Shown here: piece after piece, positions 1 to 7,757 of the stretch | Position numbering within the stretch: the first letter of the stretch is position 1 | Layout of the letters: each line of letters opens with the position of its first letter | Assembly (NCBI GenBank): GCA_029932495.1 | Contig: JAOZPY010000108.1 | Location: forward strand, 1-7,888 | Length of the DNA stretch: 7,888 bases | From: Desulfobacterales bacterium | GTDB lineage: Bacteria > Desulfobacterota > Desulfobacteria > Desulfobacterales > JAFDCJ01 | Direction: 5' to 3' | Translations under genes and position numbers: made by a program | Notes under the pieces: generated by a model | Told to the model about the DNA's origin: nothing | The model's database searches: none | The model's input: the letters and a program-made list of their open reading frames with translations, nothing else

Positions 1-113
1 GCCAGGTTGAGCACCCCGGAGCACTTGTAAATCAGCACCCATCCCAGGGCCACCAACGCATAAATACCACCGACCATGATGCCGGTTGTCAGGGTCATAA
101 AAAACAGCTCCAT
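1..113 (-). CDS. livH: LivH-type branched-chain amino acid ABC transporter permease, N-terminal fragment
   Basis: Only the first 37 codons are inside the window; the gene continues beyond base 1. The ATG is at 113-111, preceded by a purine-rich AGGGGA about 9 nt upstream. The residues visible are hydrophobic and contain GIMVGGIYALVALGWVLIYK followed by CSGVLNL, which matches the first membrane segment of LivH-family permeases (G-x-x-x-G-x-IYAL-x-ALG-x-x-LIY-K-x-SGVLN). LivH forms, with LivM, the inner-membrane channel of HAAT-type importers driven by LivG and LivF. It starts 31 bp after the stop of the acyl-CoA ligase and is the third gene of the operon that begins with livG, so the remaining transporter subunits are expected to the left of the window. 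The substrate cannot be read from this fragment. Confidence 0.85.
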   Translation of the reverse strand, partial: MELFFMTLTTGIMVGGIYALVALGWVLIYKCSGVLNL

Positions 114-144
114 CAGATCATTTCCCCTTTTTGTTTGAAGATGG

Positions 145-2085
145 TTAATCCACGACTTTGCGAATCTGCATGTCGGTCTTGATATGCACCTGGCGACCGT
201 CCTCGTACTTGATTTTGGTGTCGATATGAACGCTGTCCCGCTCGGAATAAAGGGCCTCGATGATTTCCTCGTATCGTTTTTCCACAAAAGCACGGCGCAG
301 TTTCCGCGTGCGGGTCAGCTCATCATCGTCCGCATCCAGTTCCTTGTATAAATTGGTAAATTTTACCACCTTGGCCACATCGGGCAGGTCCTTGTTGGCC
401 TGGCGGATTTGTTTTTCCACCAGATCGTAAACTTCCGGCATCTGGGAAAGCTCCTGGTAACTGGTATAGTTAAGCTTATTTTCATCGGCCCACTTGCCCA
501 CCACCGCATAGTCAATGCACAGCACGGCGGTGATGTAGTCTTTCTTGTCGCCGATCACCCATGAATCTTTGACGTAAGGACTGAATTTGAGGCGGGTTTC
601 CAGGTACTGGGGGGCAAACGGCTTGCCGTCACGCAGCGTAAAGACATCCTTGGTGCGGTCGAAAACCACCAGGTGACCGTCATCGTCAATAAACCCCCTG
701 TCGCCCGAATACAGCCAGCCGTCCTTCAGGGTTTTTTCCGTGGCCTCCGGGTTTTTGTAATAACCCAGAAAAACCGAGGAGCTGCGGGTGAGAATTTCGC
801 CGTCTTCGGAAATCTTGACTTCAGTGCCGGGGATGGGACTGCCGACGGTATCAAATTTGATATCCCCGCTGCGATGTACCACCGAGATGCCGGCCACCTC
901 CGTCTGACCGTAAATCTGTTTCAAGTTGACCCCCAGGGCATGGAAAAACCGGAAATGATCCGGTCCCATGGCCGCCCCGCCGGTGTATGCATTGCGCACC
1001 CGGGACAGCCCCAGGTGGTCTTTGAGCTTTTTCTGCACGCTGATCTGGGCAATCCACTCCAGGAGTTTCAAGTACCAGGGCACAGGCTTTTTCGCGAACT
1101 TAAGATCCGCCACCTTGTACCCGATCCAAGTGGAAAACTCGTAAAACTTGCGCTTGATCCAGCTGGCATCCAGATACTTGACCTGCACCGTGCGGGTCAT
1201 CTGCTCGTACATCCGCGGTGGTGCGAACATGACGTGGGGGCCGATCTCCCGGATATTCTCCTGGGCGGTTTCCGGCCCCTCGGGAAAATTGAGGGTATAG
1301 CCGATCTGCAAGCCGCAGGAAATGGACATCATCTGCTCACCGATCCAGGCAAACGGCAGATACGAGACATAATCGTCGGTCGGCAGGCAGGGATCCACCG
1401 TCATCAGGTGCTGGCCCATGGTCAGCATGTTGTTGTGAGACAGCAGCGCCCCCTTGGGCAGGGCCGTCGTCCCGGAGGTATAAAACAGCAGCGCCACCTC
1501 GTCGCCATGGCCCTTGTTGACCAACTCTTCAAACAGGTGTGGTTTTTCTTTCTCCAGCTCGCGGCCCAGCTGCTCAACCTCTTTGAGACTGATCAGATAG
1601 TCCTGGTGATAGTTGCGCATGCCCTTGGGATCGTCCCAGATGATCTTTTGCAGTTTCGGGCATTCATCGAAAATAGAAATGGCCTTGTCGACTTCCTCCT
1701 GGCCTTCACCGAATATAAACCGGGTATCGGAATGATCGATAATATAACGCACTTCATCGATCAGGCAATCCTGAAACAGCCAGACCCCGATGCCCCGAGC
1801 GCATAAGGCGGCCATTTCAGCCCACAGTCCCTCCGGCCGATTATCACCGATCATGGAAACCTTGTCACCTTCTTCCAATCCCAGGCTGATGAGTCCCAGA
1901 GTGATATACTTGACGTTTTGCAGGTAGTCCTTCCAGCTGATCGGCCGCCAGATGCCGAATTCCTTTTCCCGCATGGCCACCTTGTTGTCACCGTACCGCG
2001 TGGCCTGCTGATAAAAAAGCTTGGGAATCGTCAGCTCCGGTGTAATTTCAATTTTATCAGGAGCCGGTCTATTTTCGTGTTGCAT
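145..2085 (-). CDS. AMP-forming long-chain-type acyl-CoA ligase (AMP-dependent synthetase)
   Basis: A 646-residue adenylate-forming enzyme expected to activate a carboxylic acid with ATP and CoA to an acyl-CoA. Numbered from the ATG at 2085, it has the ATP/phosphate loop YTSGTTALPKG at 202-212 (Ala where many relatives have Gly), YGQTEVAG at 392-399, YSGD at 459-462, the hinge region DRTKDVF at 476-482, and a C-terminal ELTRTRKLRR whose K595 is the candidate catalytic lysine. An in-frame GTG at 2100 is possible, but the ATG at 2085 is preferred because AAGAGGA lies 5 nt upstream. It overlaps the end of livG by 17 bp, which suggests translational coupling, and ends 31 bp before livH. Length and motifs resemble long-chain acyl-CoA synthetases, but members embedded in LIV-type transporter operons may use aromatic or branched-chain acids. 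The substrate is unknown. No transmembrane segment or signal peptide was seen. Confidence 0.93.
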   Translation of the reverse strand: MQHENRPAPDKIEITPELTIPKLFYQQATRYGDNKVAMREKEFGIWRPISWKDYLQNVKYITLGLISLGLEEGDKVSMIGDNRPEGLWAEMAALCARGIGVWLFQDCLIDEVRYIIDHSDTRFIFGEGQEEVDKAISIFDECPKLQKIIWDDPKGMRNYHQDYLISLKEVEQLGRELEKEKPHLFEELVNKGHGDEVALLFYTSGTTALPKGALLSHNNMLTMGQHLMTVDPCLPTDDYVSYLPFAWIGEQMMSISCGLQIGYTLNFPEGPETAQENIREIGPHVMFAPPRMYEQMTRTVQVKYLDASWIKRKFYEFSTWIGYKVADLKFAKKPVPWYLKLLEWIAQISVQKKLKDHLGLSRVRNAYTGGAAMGPDHFRFFHALGVNLKQIYGQTEVAGISVVHRSGDIKFDTVGSPIPGTEVKISEDGEILTRSSSVFLGYYKNPEATEKTLKDGWLYSGDRGFIDDDGHLVVFDRTKDVFTLRDGKPFAPQYLETRLKFSPYVKDSWVIGDKKDYITAVLCIDYAVVGKWADENKLNYTSYQELSQMPEVYDLVEKQIRQANKDLPDVAKVVKFTNLYKELDADDDELTRTRKLRRAFVEKRYEEIIEALYSERDSVHIDTKIKYEDGRQVHIKTDMQIRKVVD

Positions 2086-2890
2086 ACAAATCCTCTTCAC
2101 CCAGATACGCTTTGATTACCTCGGGATTGTTTTGCACTTCCTCGGGGGTCCCGTCCATAATCATGTTGCCGAAGTTAAGCACAAAAACATGGTGGGACAG
2201 ATCCATGACCACCCCCATGTCATGTTCAACCAGCAGGCAGGTCACTTTCCAGCGCTGTTCCTCGTTGACATCCAGAATGAACCGGGCCATGTCTTCGACT
2301 TCTTCAAGATTGAGGCCGGCCAGGGGTTCATCAAGGATCAACAACTCGGGTTCCAGCGCCAGGGCCCGTCCCAGCTCAACTCTTTTCTGAAGACCGTAAG
2401 GGAGCATTCCCGTGGGTTTGTTACGGATATGCTCAATTTCCAGCAAATCGATGATCTCTTCTTCAATGAACCGGCGATGTTCAACCTCCTCCCGGGCGGT
2501 CTTACCAATGTAAATTGACCCGCTGGCGATACCGGATTTGAAATGAACGTGCCGGCCCAGGCGGATGTTGTCCAGCACCGTCATACCGCCGAACACTTCC
2601 ACCTTCTGAAAAGTTCTCGAAATTCCCAGGAAAGCCCGTTCATAGGGCCTGAGCCCGTTGATCTTTTTCCCCCTGTAAATGATATCCCCCTGCTGCGGGC
2701 GATACAATCCATTGATACAGTTCATCATCACGGTTTTGCCGGCCCCGTTGGGCCCGATGATCGAATGGATTTCACCTTTTCGGACTTTTAGATTGATTCC
2801 GGCCAGGGCGTTGACTTTTCCAAAGGACATATGAATGTCGTTGAGCTCCAGCAGGATTTCGTCTTGGGTCGTTTCACTTGATGCGACCAA
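2069..2890 (-). CDS. livG: LivG-type branched-chain amino acid ABC transporter ATP-binding protein
   Basis: A 273-residue cytoplasmic ATPase that powers a LIV/HAAT-type importer. Visible motifs are Walker A GPNGAGKT (46-53), Q-loop glutamine at 95 in SRTFQ, the LivG-style signature LPYGLQKR (163-170) in place of LSGGQ, Walker B LLILDEP (183-189), D-loop AGLN (191-194) and H-loop H223 in LLVEHD. The extended segment between the Q-loop and the signature is typical of LivG rather than LivF. The start is taken as TTG at 2890-2888, with GGGAGG about 10 nt upstream. No in-frame ATG occurs before Met21, which would remove the first beta strand, so TTG is the best choice although the spacing is slightly long. 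It is the first gene of the operon livG, acyl-CoA ligase, livH and overlaps the ligase by 17 bp. Confidence 0.94.
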   Translation of the reverse strand: MVASSETTQDEILLELNDIHMSFGKVNALAGINLKVRKGEIHSIIGPNGAGKTVMMNCINGLYRPQQGDIIYRGKKINGLRPYERAFLGISRTFQKVEVFGGMTVLDNIRLGRHVHFKSGIASGSIYIGKTAREEVEHRRFIEEEIIDLLEIEHIRNKPTGMLPYGLQKRVELGRALALEPELLILDEPLAGLNLEEVEDMARFILDVNEEQRWKVTCLLVEHDMGVVMDLSHHVFVLNFGNMIMDGTPEEVQNNPEVIKAYLGEEDLYATRK

Positions 2891-2958
2891 TGCTTATCGG
2901 CCTCCCTTCATCACACCCGTTGTTGCCAGATGCAGGAATTCTGTTATCACATATTTAA

Positions 2959-2971
2959 TGAACCGCGTTCA
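2959..2971. promoter_or_regulatory. Candidate repressor operator (dyad TGAAC-CGC-GTTCA) upstream of livG
   Basis: A perfect 5-bp inverted repeat TGAAC/GTTCA with a 3-bp centre lies about 8-20 bp downstream of the start point predicted from the livG promoter candidate. The position and TGAAC/GTTCA arms are of the kind used by dimeric repressors such as TetR-family regulators of acyl-CoA metabolism. No regulator gene is in the window, so the assignment is inference. Confidence 0.35.
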
Positions 2972-2985
2972 GCCTAAAACGGCTA

Positions 2986-3012
2986 TCTATAGCATGTGAA
3001 CCCTTTAGTCAA
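2986..3012 (-). promoter_or_regulatory. Candidate sigma-70-type promoter of the livG operon
   Basis: On the minus strand a -35-like TTGACT (3012-3007) is followed after 15 bp by TATAGA (2991-2986). The -10 is immediately preceded by TGC, giving an extended -10 that could compensate for the short spacer. The predicted start is near 2979, leaving a leader of about 90 nt before the TTG of livG. The -10 is embedded in a small perfect inverted repeat GCTAT-CT-ATAGC at 2982-2993. Prediction from consensus only. Confidence 0.4.
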
Positions 3013-3013
3013 G

Positions 3014-3072
3014 CAAATAAAAATTGATTGGCAAGATTTCACCGACCCCAACCATATCCCATTGGCAATCAA
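3014..3072 (-). terminator. Candidate intrinsic terminator after the LuxR-type regulator gene
   Basis: Inverted arms TTGATTGGCAA (3024-3034) and TTGGCAATCAA (3062-3072) pair at 10 of 11 positions. Read on the minus strand, the second arm is followed directly by a T-rich run (TTTTTATTT). It lies between the regulator stop codon and the livG promoter candidate, where a terminator is expected. The loop is long (27 nt) and the stem is A/T-rich, so strength is doubtful. A second, smaller dyad AATAGT/ACTATT (3098-3120) overlaps the regulator stop codon and may contribute. Confidence 0.4.
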
Positions 3073-3115
3073 AGTCAAGTTGATAAAACAGTGGTAAAAT
3101 AGTGGGGAATTCCTA

Positions 3116-4750
3116 CTATTTATCGTGGGATAGCAAATAGGAACGCAGGTTTATTTTTTTATTTTTCAAGTCGAGTTTGCGGCGAATGTTGTGCCGATGG
3201 AATAAAATGGTATTCTTGGAAAGGCAGAGCAACTCGGCAATCTCCTTGTTGGTTCTGCCATCCTTTACCAGGTTGGCCACCTTGATTTCCATGGGAGTAA
3301 GATGAAAATATTTAAACGATAGTTTGCTGATAAACGGCGAAATGATATTGTTCAGATTCGAATCCAGGATATCGATCAGAGTTTTCTGGGTGGTGTTCAA
3401 GCGGCTTTTTTTCAACCGCTCCAAATAGGGTGCAATCAATTCATTGACGTTTGACAGGACATTTTCACCGAGTTCCTTTTTGTCATCCTCGCGCTGTTTT
3501 ACCAGTACCTTCAGGGCGGTGTTGACCTCTTCCAGGTGGTGAGACTGGGCCTGAAGATCAACTTCGCGTCTGCGCAACGCCGCTTCGGCCTTTTTACGCT
3601 CCTCAATTTCCTGTTCAAGTTGGGTGTTGATTCTGGCCAGCTCGGCGGTGCGGGCTTCAACCAGTTCCTCGAGATGATCATGATATTTTTTCAGTTGCCT
3701 TTCGGCTTGTTTCTGAGCGCTGATATCGCGCAGGGTTACAATGTTGCCGGCTGGCTCGCCCCGGCTGTTATAATACAGGGTGGAGCTGAGCTGAACATCC
3801 AGCACCCGACCGTCTTTGGTCAAGCGTCGGGTTTCGAACAAATGGATCTTTTTGCCGTGGAGCATCCGCTCAATGGCGACCTTGGTTTCGGGCCAGTTTT
3901 TGGGCGGTACAAAGTCGATATTTTTACCCAGCAGCTCGCTGCTGGAAAAACCGAAAGTCTGTTCAAAGGCCGGATTGACATAGGTTGCCTGCCCCTTGAT
4001 GTTGTACACGACCACCGGATCTGGAGAAGACTCCAGCAACAAGCGATAGCGCTGTTCACTTTCGCGCAGGGTGGCTTCAGTACGCTTGCGCTCCGCCAGC
4101 TCCCGGCGGGCTTCCGCGTACAGCCTGGCCTTGTCCAGAGCCACCAGCGCCAATTCGGCAAAACGGCCCAGAACGGCCACATCCTCCTGTTTGAGCCGTC
4201 GGCCGGGTTTCACACTGGCCAGCCCGATCACACCGTGAACCCGGAAGCGGTCTTTGAGTGGAATGCCCACCACCGAATGCAAATCGTCCAAAACCGGGTC
4301 TTGCAGACGTCCGGGCCAGGAACGATAATCGGGCACCAGCAGGGCCTTTTCGGTCTCCCATACCTTACCGCCCATCCCCTCGCCCTTTTTTACCCGCCGG
4401 CCCAGCTGACCTTTGAAAAATCCCATGCCCACCCGCATCTGCATCTGTTGCTGCCCGGAATCCAGCAGATAAATGTACCCGTGCTCAGTGCCGGTCAGCA
4501 TGGCCGCGCGATGTAACACGGCCTCCAGCAACTCCTCTTTGTCCAGGCGGTCAATCAGCCCCAGGGAGGTTTCATGCAAAGCGGTCAAATACTCATTTTG
4601 CCGGTGCAACTTTCTTTCCGCCCGCTTGAGCTTATAAACCTCTCTCTCAAGGGCGGCGGCGCGCTGCTCGAGTTGCTCATCAGTCGGTTTTTCGGTTTTT
4701 AAATCCAGCACCCTGCAAATTTTCCCCGGTGGCTTTCCCAGACGTTGCAT
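3116..4750 (-). CDS. GAF-PAS sensor protein with C-terminal LuxR-type DNA-binding domain
   Basis: A 544-residue one-component signalling regulator. In order: a charged coiled coil (about 20-55); a GAF domain (about 70-208; MGGKVWETEKALLVPDY and VVGIPLKD typify GAF folds); a PAS domain (about 230-345; ESSPDPVVVYNIKG, YVNPAFEQTFGFSSSELLGK, and the PAC-like end VTLRDISAQKQAE); a long coiled coil (345-430); and a LuxR/GerE helix-turn-helix (about 482-540; LTPMEIKVANLVKDGRTNKE and LSKNTILFHRHNIRRKL). There is no kinase, receiver or transmembrane segment, so a small cytoplasmic ligand or redox cue probably acts directly. Such proteins are common in Desulfobacterota; the target genes are unknown. 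The start ATG at 4750 has only a weak CGGAAAA upstream, and that region lies inside a hairpin; a GTG at codon 14 is an alternative. It is 24 bp downstream of the selenoprotein gene and probably co-transcribed with it. Confidence 0.88.
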   Translation of the reverse strand: MQRLGKPPGKICRVLDLKTEKPTDEQLEQRAAALEREVYKLKRAERKLHRQNEYLTALHETSLGLIDRLDKEELLEAVLHRAAMLTGTEHGYIYLLDSGQQQMQMRVGMGFFKGQLGRRVKKGEGMGGKVWETEKALLVPDYRSWPGRLQDPVLDDLHSVVGIPLKDRFRVHGVIGLASVKPGRRLKQEDVAVLGRFAELALVALDKARLYAEARRELAERKRTEATLRESEQRYRLLLESSPDPVVVYNIKGQATYVNPAFEQTFGFSSSELLGKNIDFVPPKNWPETKVAIERMLHGKKIHLFETRRLTKDGRVLDVQLSSTLYYNSRGEPAGNIVTLRDISAQKQAERQLKKYHDHLEELVEARTAELARINTQLEQEIEERKKAEAALRRREVDLQAQSHHLEEVNTALKVLVKQREDDKKELGENVLSNVNELIAPYLERLKKSRLNTTQKTLIDILDSNLNNIISPFISKLSFKYFHLTPMEIKVANLVKDGRTNKEIAELLCLSKNTILFHRHNIRRKLDLKNKKINLRSYLLSHDK

Positions 4751-4774
4751 TTTTCCGACCGCCGGCCGAAAAAA
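4750..4774 (-). promoter_or_regulatory. Hairpin between selenoprotein and regulator genes: candidate second SECIS and/or start-site occluder
   Basis: Immediately after the second in-frame stop (4777-4775), minus-strand bases 4774-4764 pair with 4760-4750 in an uninterrupted 11-bp stem that includes two G-U pairs, with a 3-nt GGC loop (4763-4761). The loop starts 20 nt after UGA codon 73 and begins with GG, which fits the bacterial SECIS pattern (G in the apical loop, roughly 16-37 nt from the UGA). The 3' arm contains the only purine-rich sequence before the regulator ATG and ends on the A of that ATG, so the structure may also limit regulator translation. It lacks a T tract and is not a good terminator. 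Confidence 0.5.
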
Positions 4775-5002
4775 TCAAACCCCTCAGCTGCCCCCTTCAA
4801 AACCGATGGTTACTTTCGCACCATCAATGATGACCGGCACCTTGCGGGCACCGTTTGAATGTTTCAGCATGGTTTTCATATGCCCGGCATCCGCGGTCAC
4901 GTTAAAATAGTCCACCTGTCGCCCCTGTGCGGCAAAAGCTTCACGAGCTGCCCGGGTGTATGGTCAGGTGTCTTTTCCAAAAATAATAATTTTTGCGGCC
5001 AT
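4775..5002 (-). CDS. Glutaredoxin-like selenoprotein (UXX-star family type), UGA-encoded Sec at codon 13 and probably at codon 73
   Basis: With in-frame UGA read as selenocysteine, this gives 75 residues starting MAAKIIIFGKDT-Sec-PYTRAAR and ending GFEGGS-Sec-GV. The ATG (5002-5000) has a strong GGGGAGG 5 nt upstream. The first UGA (4966-4964) sits where thioredoxin-fold proteins carry the catalytic Cys after the first beta strand, giving Sec-P-Y-T. KVPVI at 54-58 supplies the expected cis-proline (P56), and the second half (KVTIGF) follows the glutaredoxin pattern. The second UGA (4786-4784) is followed by Gly, Val and another UGA (4777-4775), giving the Sec-X-X-stop tail that I recall as naming the UXX-star selenoproteins. 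If it is a stop instead, the protein is 72 residues (4784-5002). Expected role: thiol/selenol redox chemistry in the cytoplasm; the substrate is unknown. Expression would need selA, selB, selC and selD elsewhere. The intact frame on both sides of UGA13 argues against a pseudogene. Confidence 0.85.
4929..4966 (-). promoter_or_regulatory. Candidate bacterial SECIS element for Sec13
   Basis: Directly downstream of the UGA at 4966-4964 the minus-strand RNA can fold as GGCA (4952-4949) with TGCC (4934-4931) and GCT (4948-4946) with AGC (4940-4938). This leaves a CGUGA apical loop (4945-4941) and a 3-nt U bulge on the 3' side. The loop begins 18 nt after the UGA and has G at its second position followed by U. 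This fits the general bSECIS model for SelB recruitment. It is a hand-drawn fold, without energy calculation. Confidence 0.55.
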
Positions 5003-5085
5003 GGATGCCTCCCCTGCAGTAATTAATAAAAAACACGTTTAGTGAAATTATTCTATTGTAAGTAATTGCAAATGGTTATAATGAC

Positions 5086-5114
5086 TCTTTAGCAGGCCTT
5101 CAAGGTCCTGTCAA
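5086..5114 (-). promoter_or_regulatory. Candidate promoter of the selenoprotein-regulator operon
   Basis: The minus strand has a consensus -35 TTGACA at 5114-5109 and, after 17 bp, a weak -10 TAAAGA at 5091-5086. A start near 5079 would leave a leader of about 77 nt before the ATG at 5002. The -35 is perfect, but the -10 matches only half the consensus, so activation may be needed if it is used. The region down to 5003 is otherwise A/T-rich without coding sequence. Confidence 0.35.
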
Positions 5115-5124
5115 CATTTTCGAA

Positions 5125-5153
5125 TTGACAACACACTTGTTTTGATAGATATT
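5125..5153 (+). promoter_or_regulatory. Candidate promoter of the ptsH-ptsI(-smpB) operon
   Basis: A consensus -35 TTGACA (5125-5130) is followed after 17 bp by GATATT (5148-5153), four of six matches to TATAAT. The expected start is near 5160, leaving a leader of about 37 nt before ptsH. The hexamer lies back to back with the -35 of the divergent promoter, 10 bp away. An upstream perfect TATAAT at 5077-5082 is an alternative -10, but its best -35 (TTGTAA, 5056-5061) is only 15 bp away. Confidence 0.45.
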
Positions 5154-5196
5154 TTAACCTCTTATTAAGTACAATCACGTTATATGGCGGCCGTTC

Positions 5197-5481
5197 ATGA
5201 CCTCATCCGAACAGGGGAAATATTGCCTCGCAACCATTCAAAACGAGCTGGGGTTGCACGCCCGCTCAGCAGCCCTTGTTGCTGGCCTGGTACAAAATTC
5301 GAGGGGCGCTGTATGGATTGAAAAAGGGGCGCAACGTGCCGATGCCTCCAGCATTATTGACATCTTGACACTGGCCTGTGAAAAAGGCACTGAAATTAAA
5401 ATTATAATTGAAGATCCCGCGGACAGCGACGTTTTGGATGCCATCGTGCAGCTGATTGCCAGCGGTTTCGGGGAACAATAA
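5197..5481 (+). CDS. ptsH: HPr family phosphocarrier protein
   Basis: A 94-residue HPr-fold protein that would accept phosphate from Enzyme I. NELGLHARSAALV carries the phosphorylated histidine at H21 (His15 in standard HPr). The usual Pro in HARPAA is Ser here, a moderate variation. DASSIIDILTLAC aligns with the regulatory-serine segment, so S52 corresponds to Ser46, the HPr kinase site; control by HprK is possible but no hprK is in the window. The C-terminal part (KGTEIKIIIE, then DAIVQLIASGFG) follows the family pattern. The ATG at 5197 has only a modest GGCGG 6 nt upstream; an ATG at 5184 is out of frame. It is the first gene of an operon with ptsI, 2 bp downstream. No sugar-specific EII gene is visible, so a regulatory or incomplete PTS is plausible. 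Confidence 0.93.
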   Translation: MTSSEQGKYCLATIQNELGLHARSAALVAGLVQNSRGAVWIEKGAQRADASSIIDILTLACEKGTEIKIIIEDPADSDVLDAIVQLIASGFGEQ

Positions 5482-5483
5482 AA

Positions 5484-7247
<1,764 letters not shown>

Positions 7248-7295
7248 TGTGCAACATCGACGCCGGGGCCGCCTTTAGCCGGGCATGGATTCCAA

Positions 7296-7757
7296 ATGGC
7301 AAAAAATCATAAAAAAATTATCGCCGAAAACCGCAAGGCCCGTTTTGATTTTTTTATCGAAGACCAATTCGAGGCCGGCCTGGTGCTGCTCGGCACCGAG
7401 GTCAAGTCCCTGCGCCAGGGACGGGCCAACCTGAAAGACGCCTATGCGCGCATAAAAGACGGCGAGGTCTATGTCTATCAACTGCACATCGCTCCCTACC
7501 CCTTTGCCTACTATGGCAACCACGACCCGCTGCGGCCGCGCAAACTGCTTTTGCACAAACAGGAAATCAAGCGCCTGTACAGCAAGGTTAACGAAAAAGG
7601 CCACACCCTGGTGCCCCTGCGGCTCTATTTTAAAGACGGCAAGGTCAAAATCGTCATCGCCCTGGCCAAAGGAAAACGCAAATACGACAAACGGGTGGCG
7701 ATCAGAAAACGCGACGAAAAGCGGGAGCTGGACCGGGAGCGCAAGAGATACTCATAG
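7296..7757 (+). CDS. smpB: SsrA-binding protein SmpB
   Basis: A 153-residue protein that binds tmRNA and places it in the A site of stalled ribosomes for trans-translation. Family hallmarks are NRKARFDFFIEDQFEAGLVL near the N-terminus, GTEVKSLRQGRANLKDAYA (33-51), the aromatic/His-rich segment YQLHIAPY (61-68), PRKLLLHKQEI (81-91), and the basic KGKRKYDKR (125-133). A highly charged C-terminal tail follows, the part that becomes helical in the mRNA channel. Length is normal. The ATG at 7296 has a poor ribosome-binding site (GGA 6-8 nt upstream); an ATG at 7285 is out of frame. It follows ptsI after 48 bp with no terminator seen, so it may be read from the ptsH promoter. The link to the PTS genes looks positional rather than functional. 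Confidence 0.97.
   Translation: MAKNHKKIIAENRKARFDFFIEDQFEAGLVLLGTEVKSLRQGRANLKDAYARIKDGEVYVYQLHIAPYPFAYYGNHDPLRPRKLLLHKQEIKRLYSKVNEKGHTLVPLRLYFKDGKVKIVIALAKGKRKYDKRVAIRKRDEKRELDRERKRYS

Noticed and set aside
673..1806. A 377-codon open frame on the plus strand antisense to the acyl-CoA ligase
   Set aside because: It is entirely opposite a gene with clear family motifs; its translation has no recognisable domain and is rich in the residues expected from the complement of GC-rich codons.
3536..4516. A 326-codon open frame on the plus strand antisense to the GAF-PAS-LuxR gene
   Set aside because: It mirrors conserved GAF/PAS coding sequence, has no motif or convincing ribosome-binding site, and is explained by codon bias.
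4750..4774. Intrinsic terminator between the selenoprotein and regulator genes
   Set aside because: The stem is not followed by a U tract on the minus strand, and the regulator start codon comes directly after it; a structural role in decoding or translation fits better.
4964..4966. Reading the UGA at codon 13 as a nonsense mutation or sequencing error
   Set aside because: The downstream frame is intact to a conserved-looking end, the UGA sits exactly at the redox-active position, and a SECIS-like hairpin follows at the right distance.
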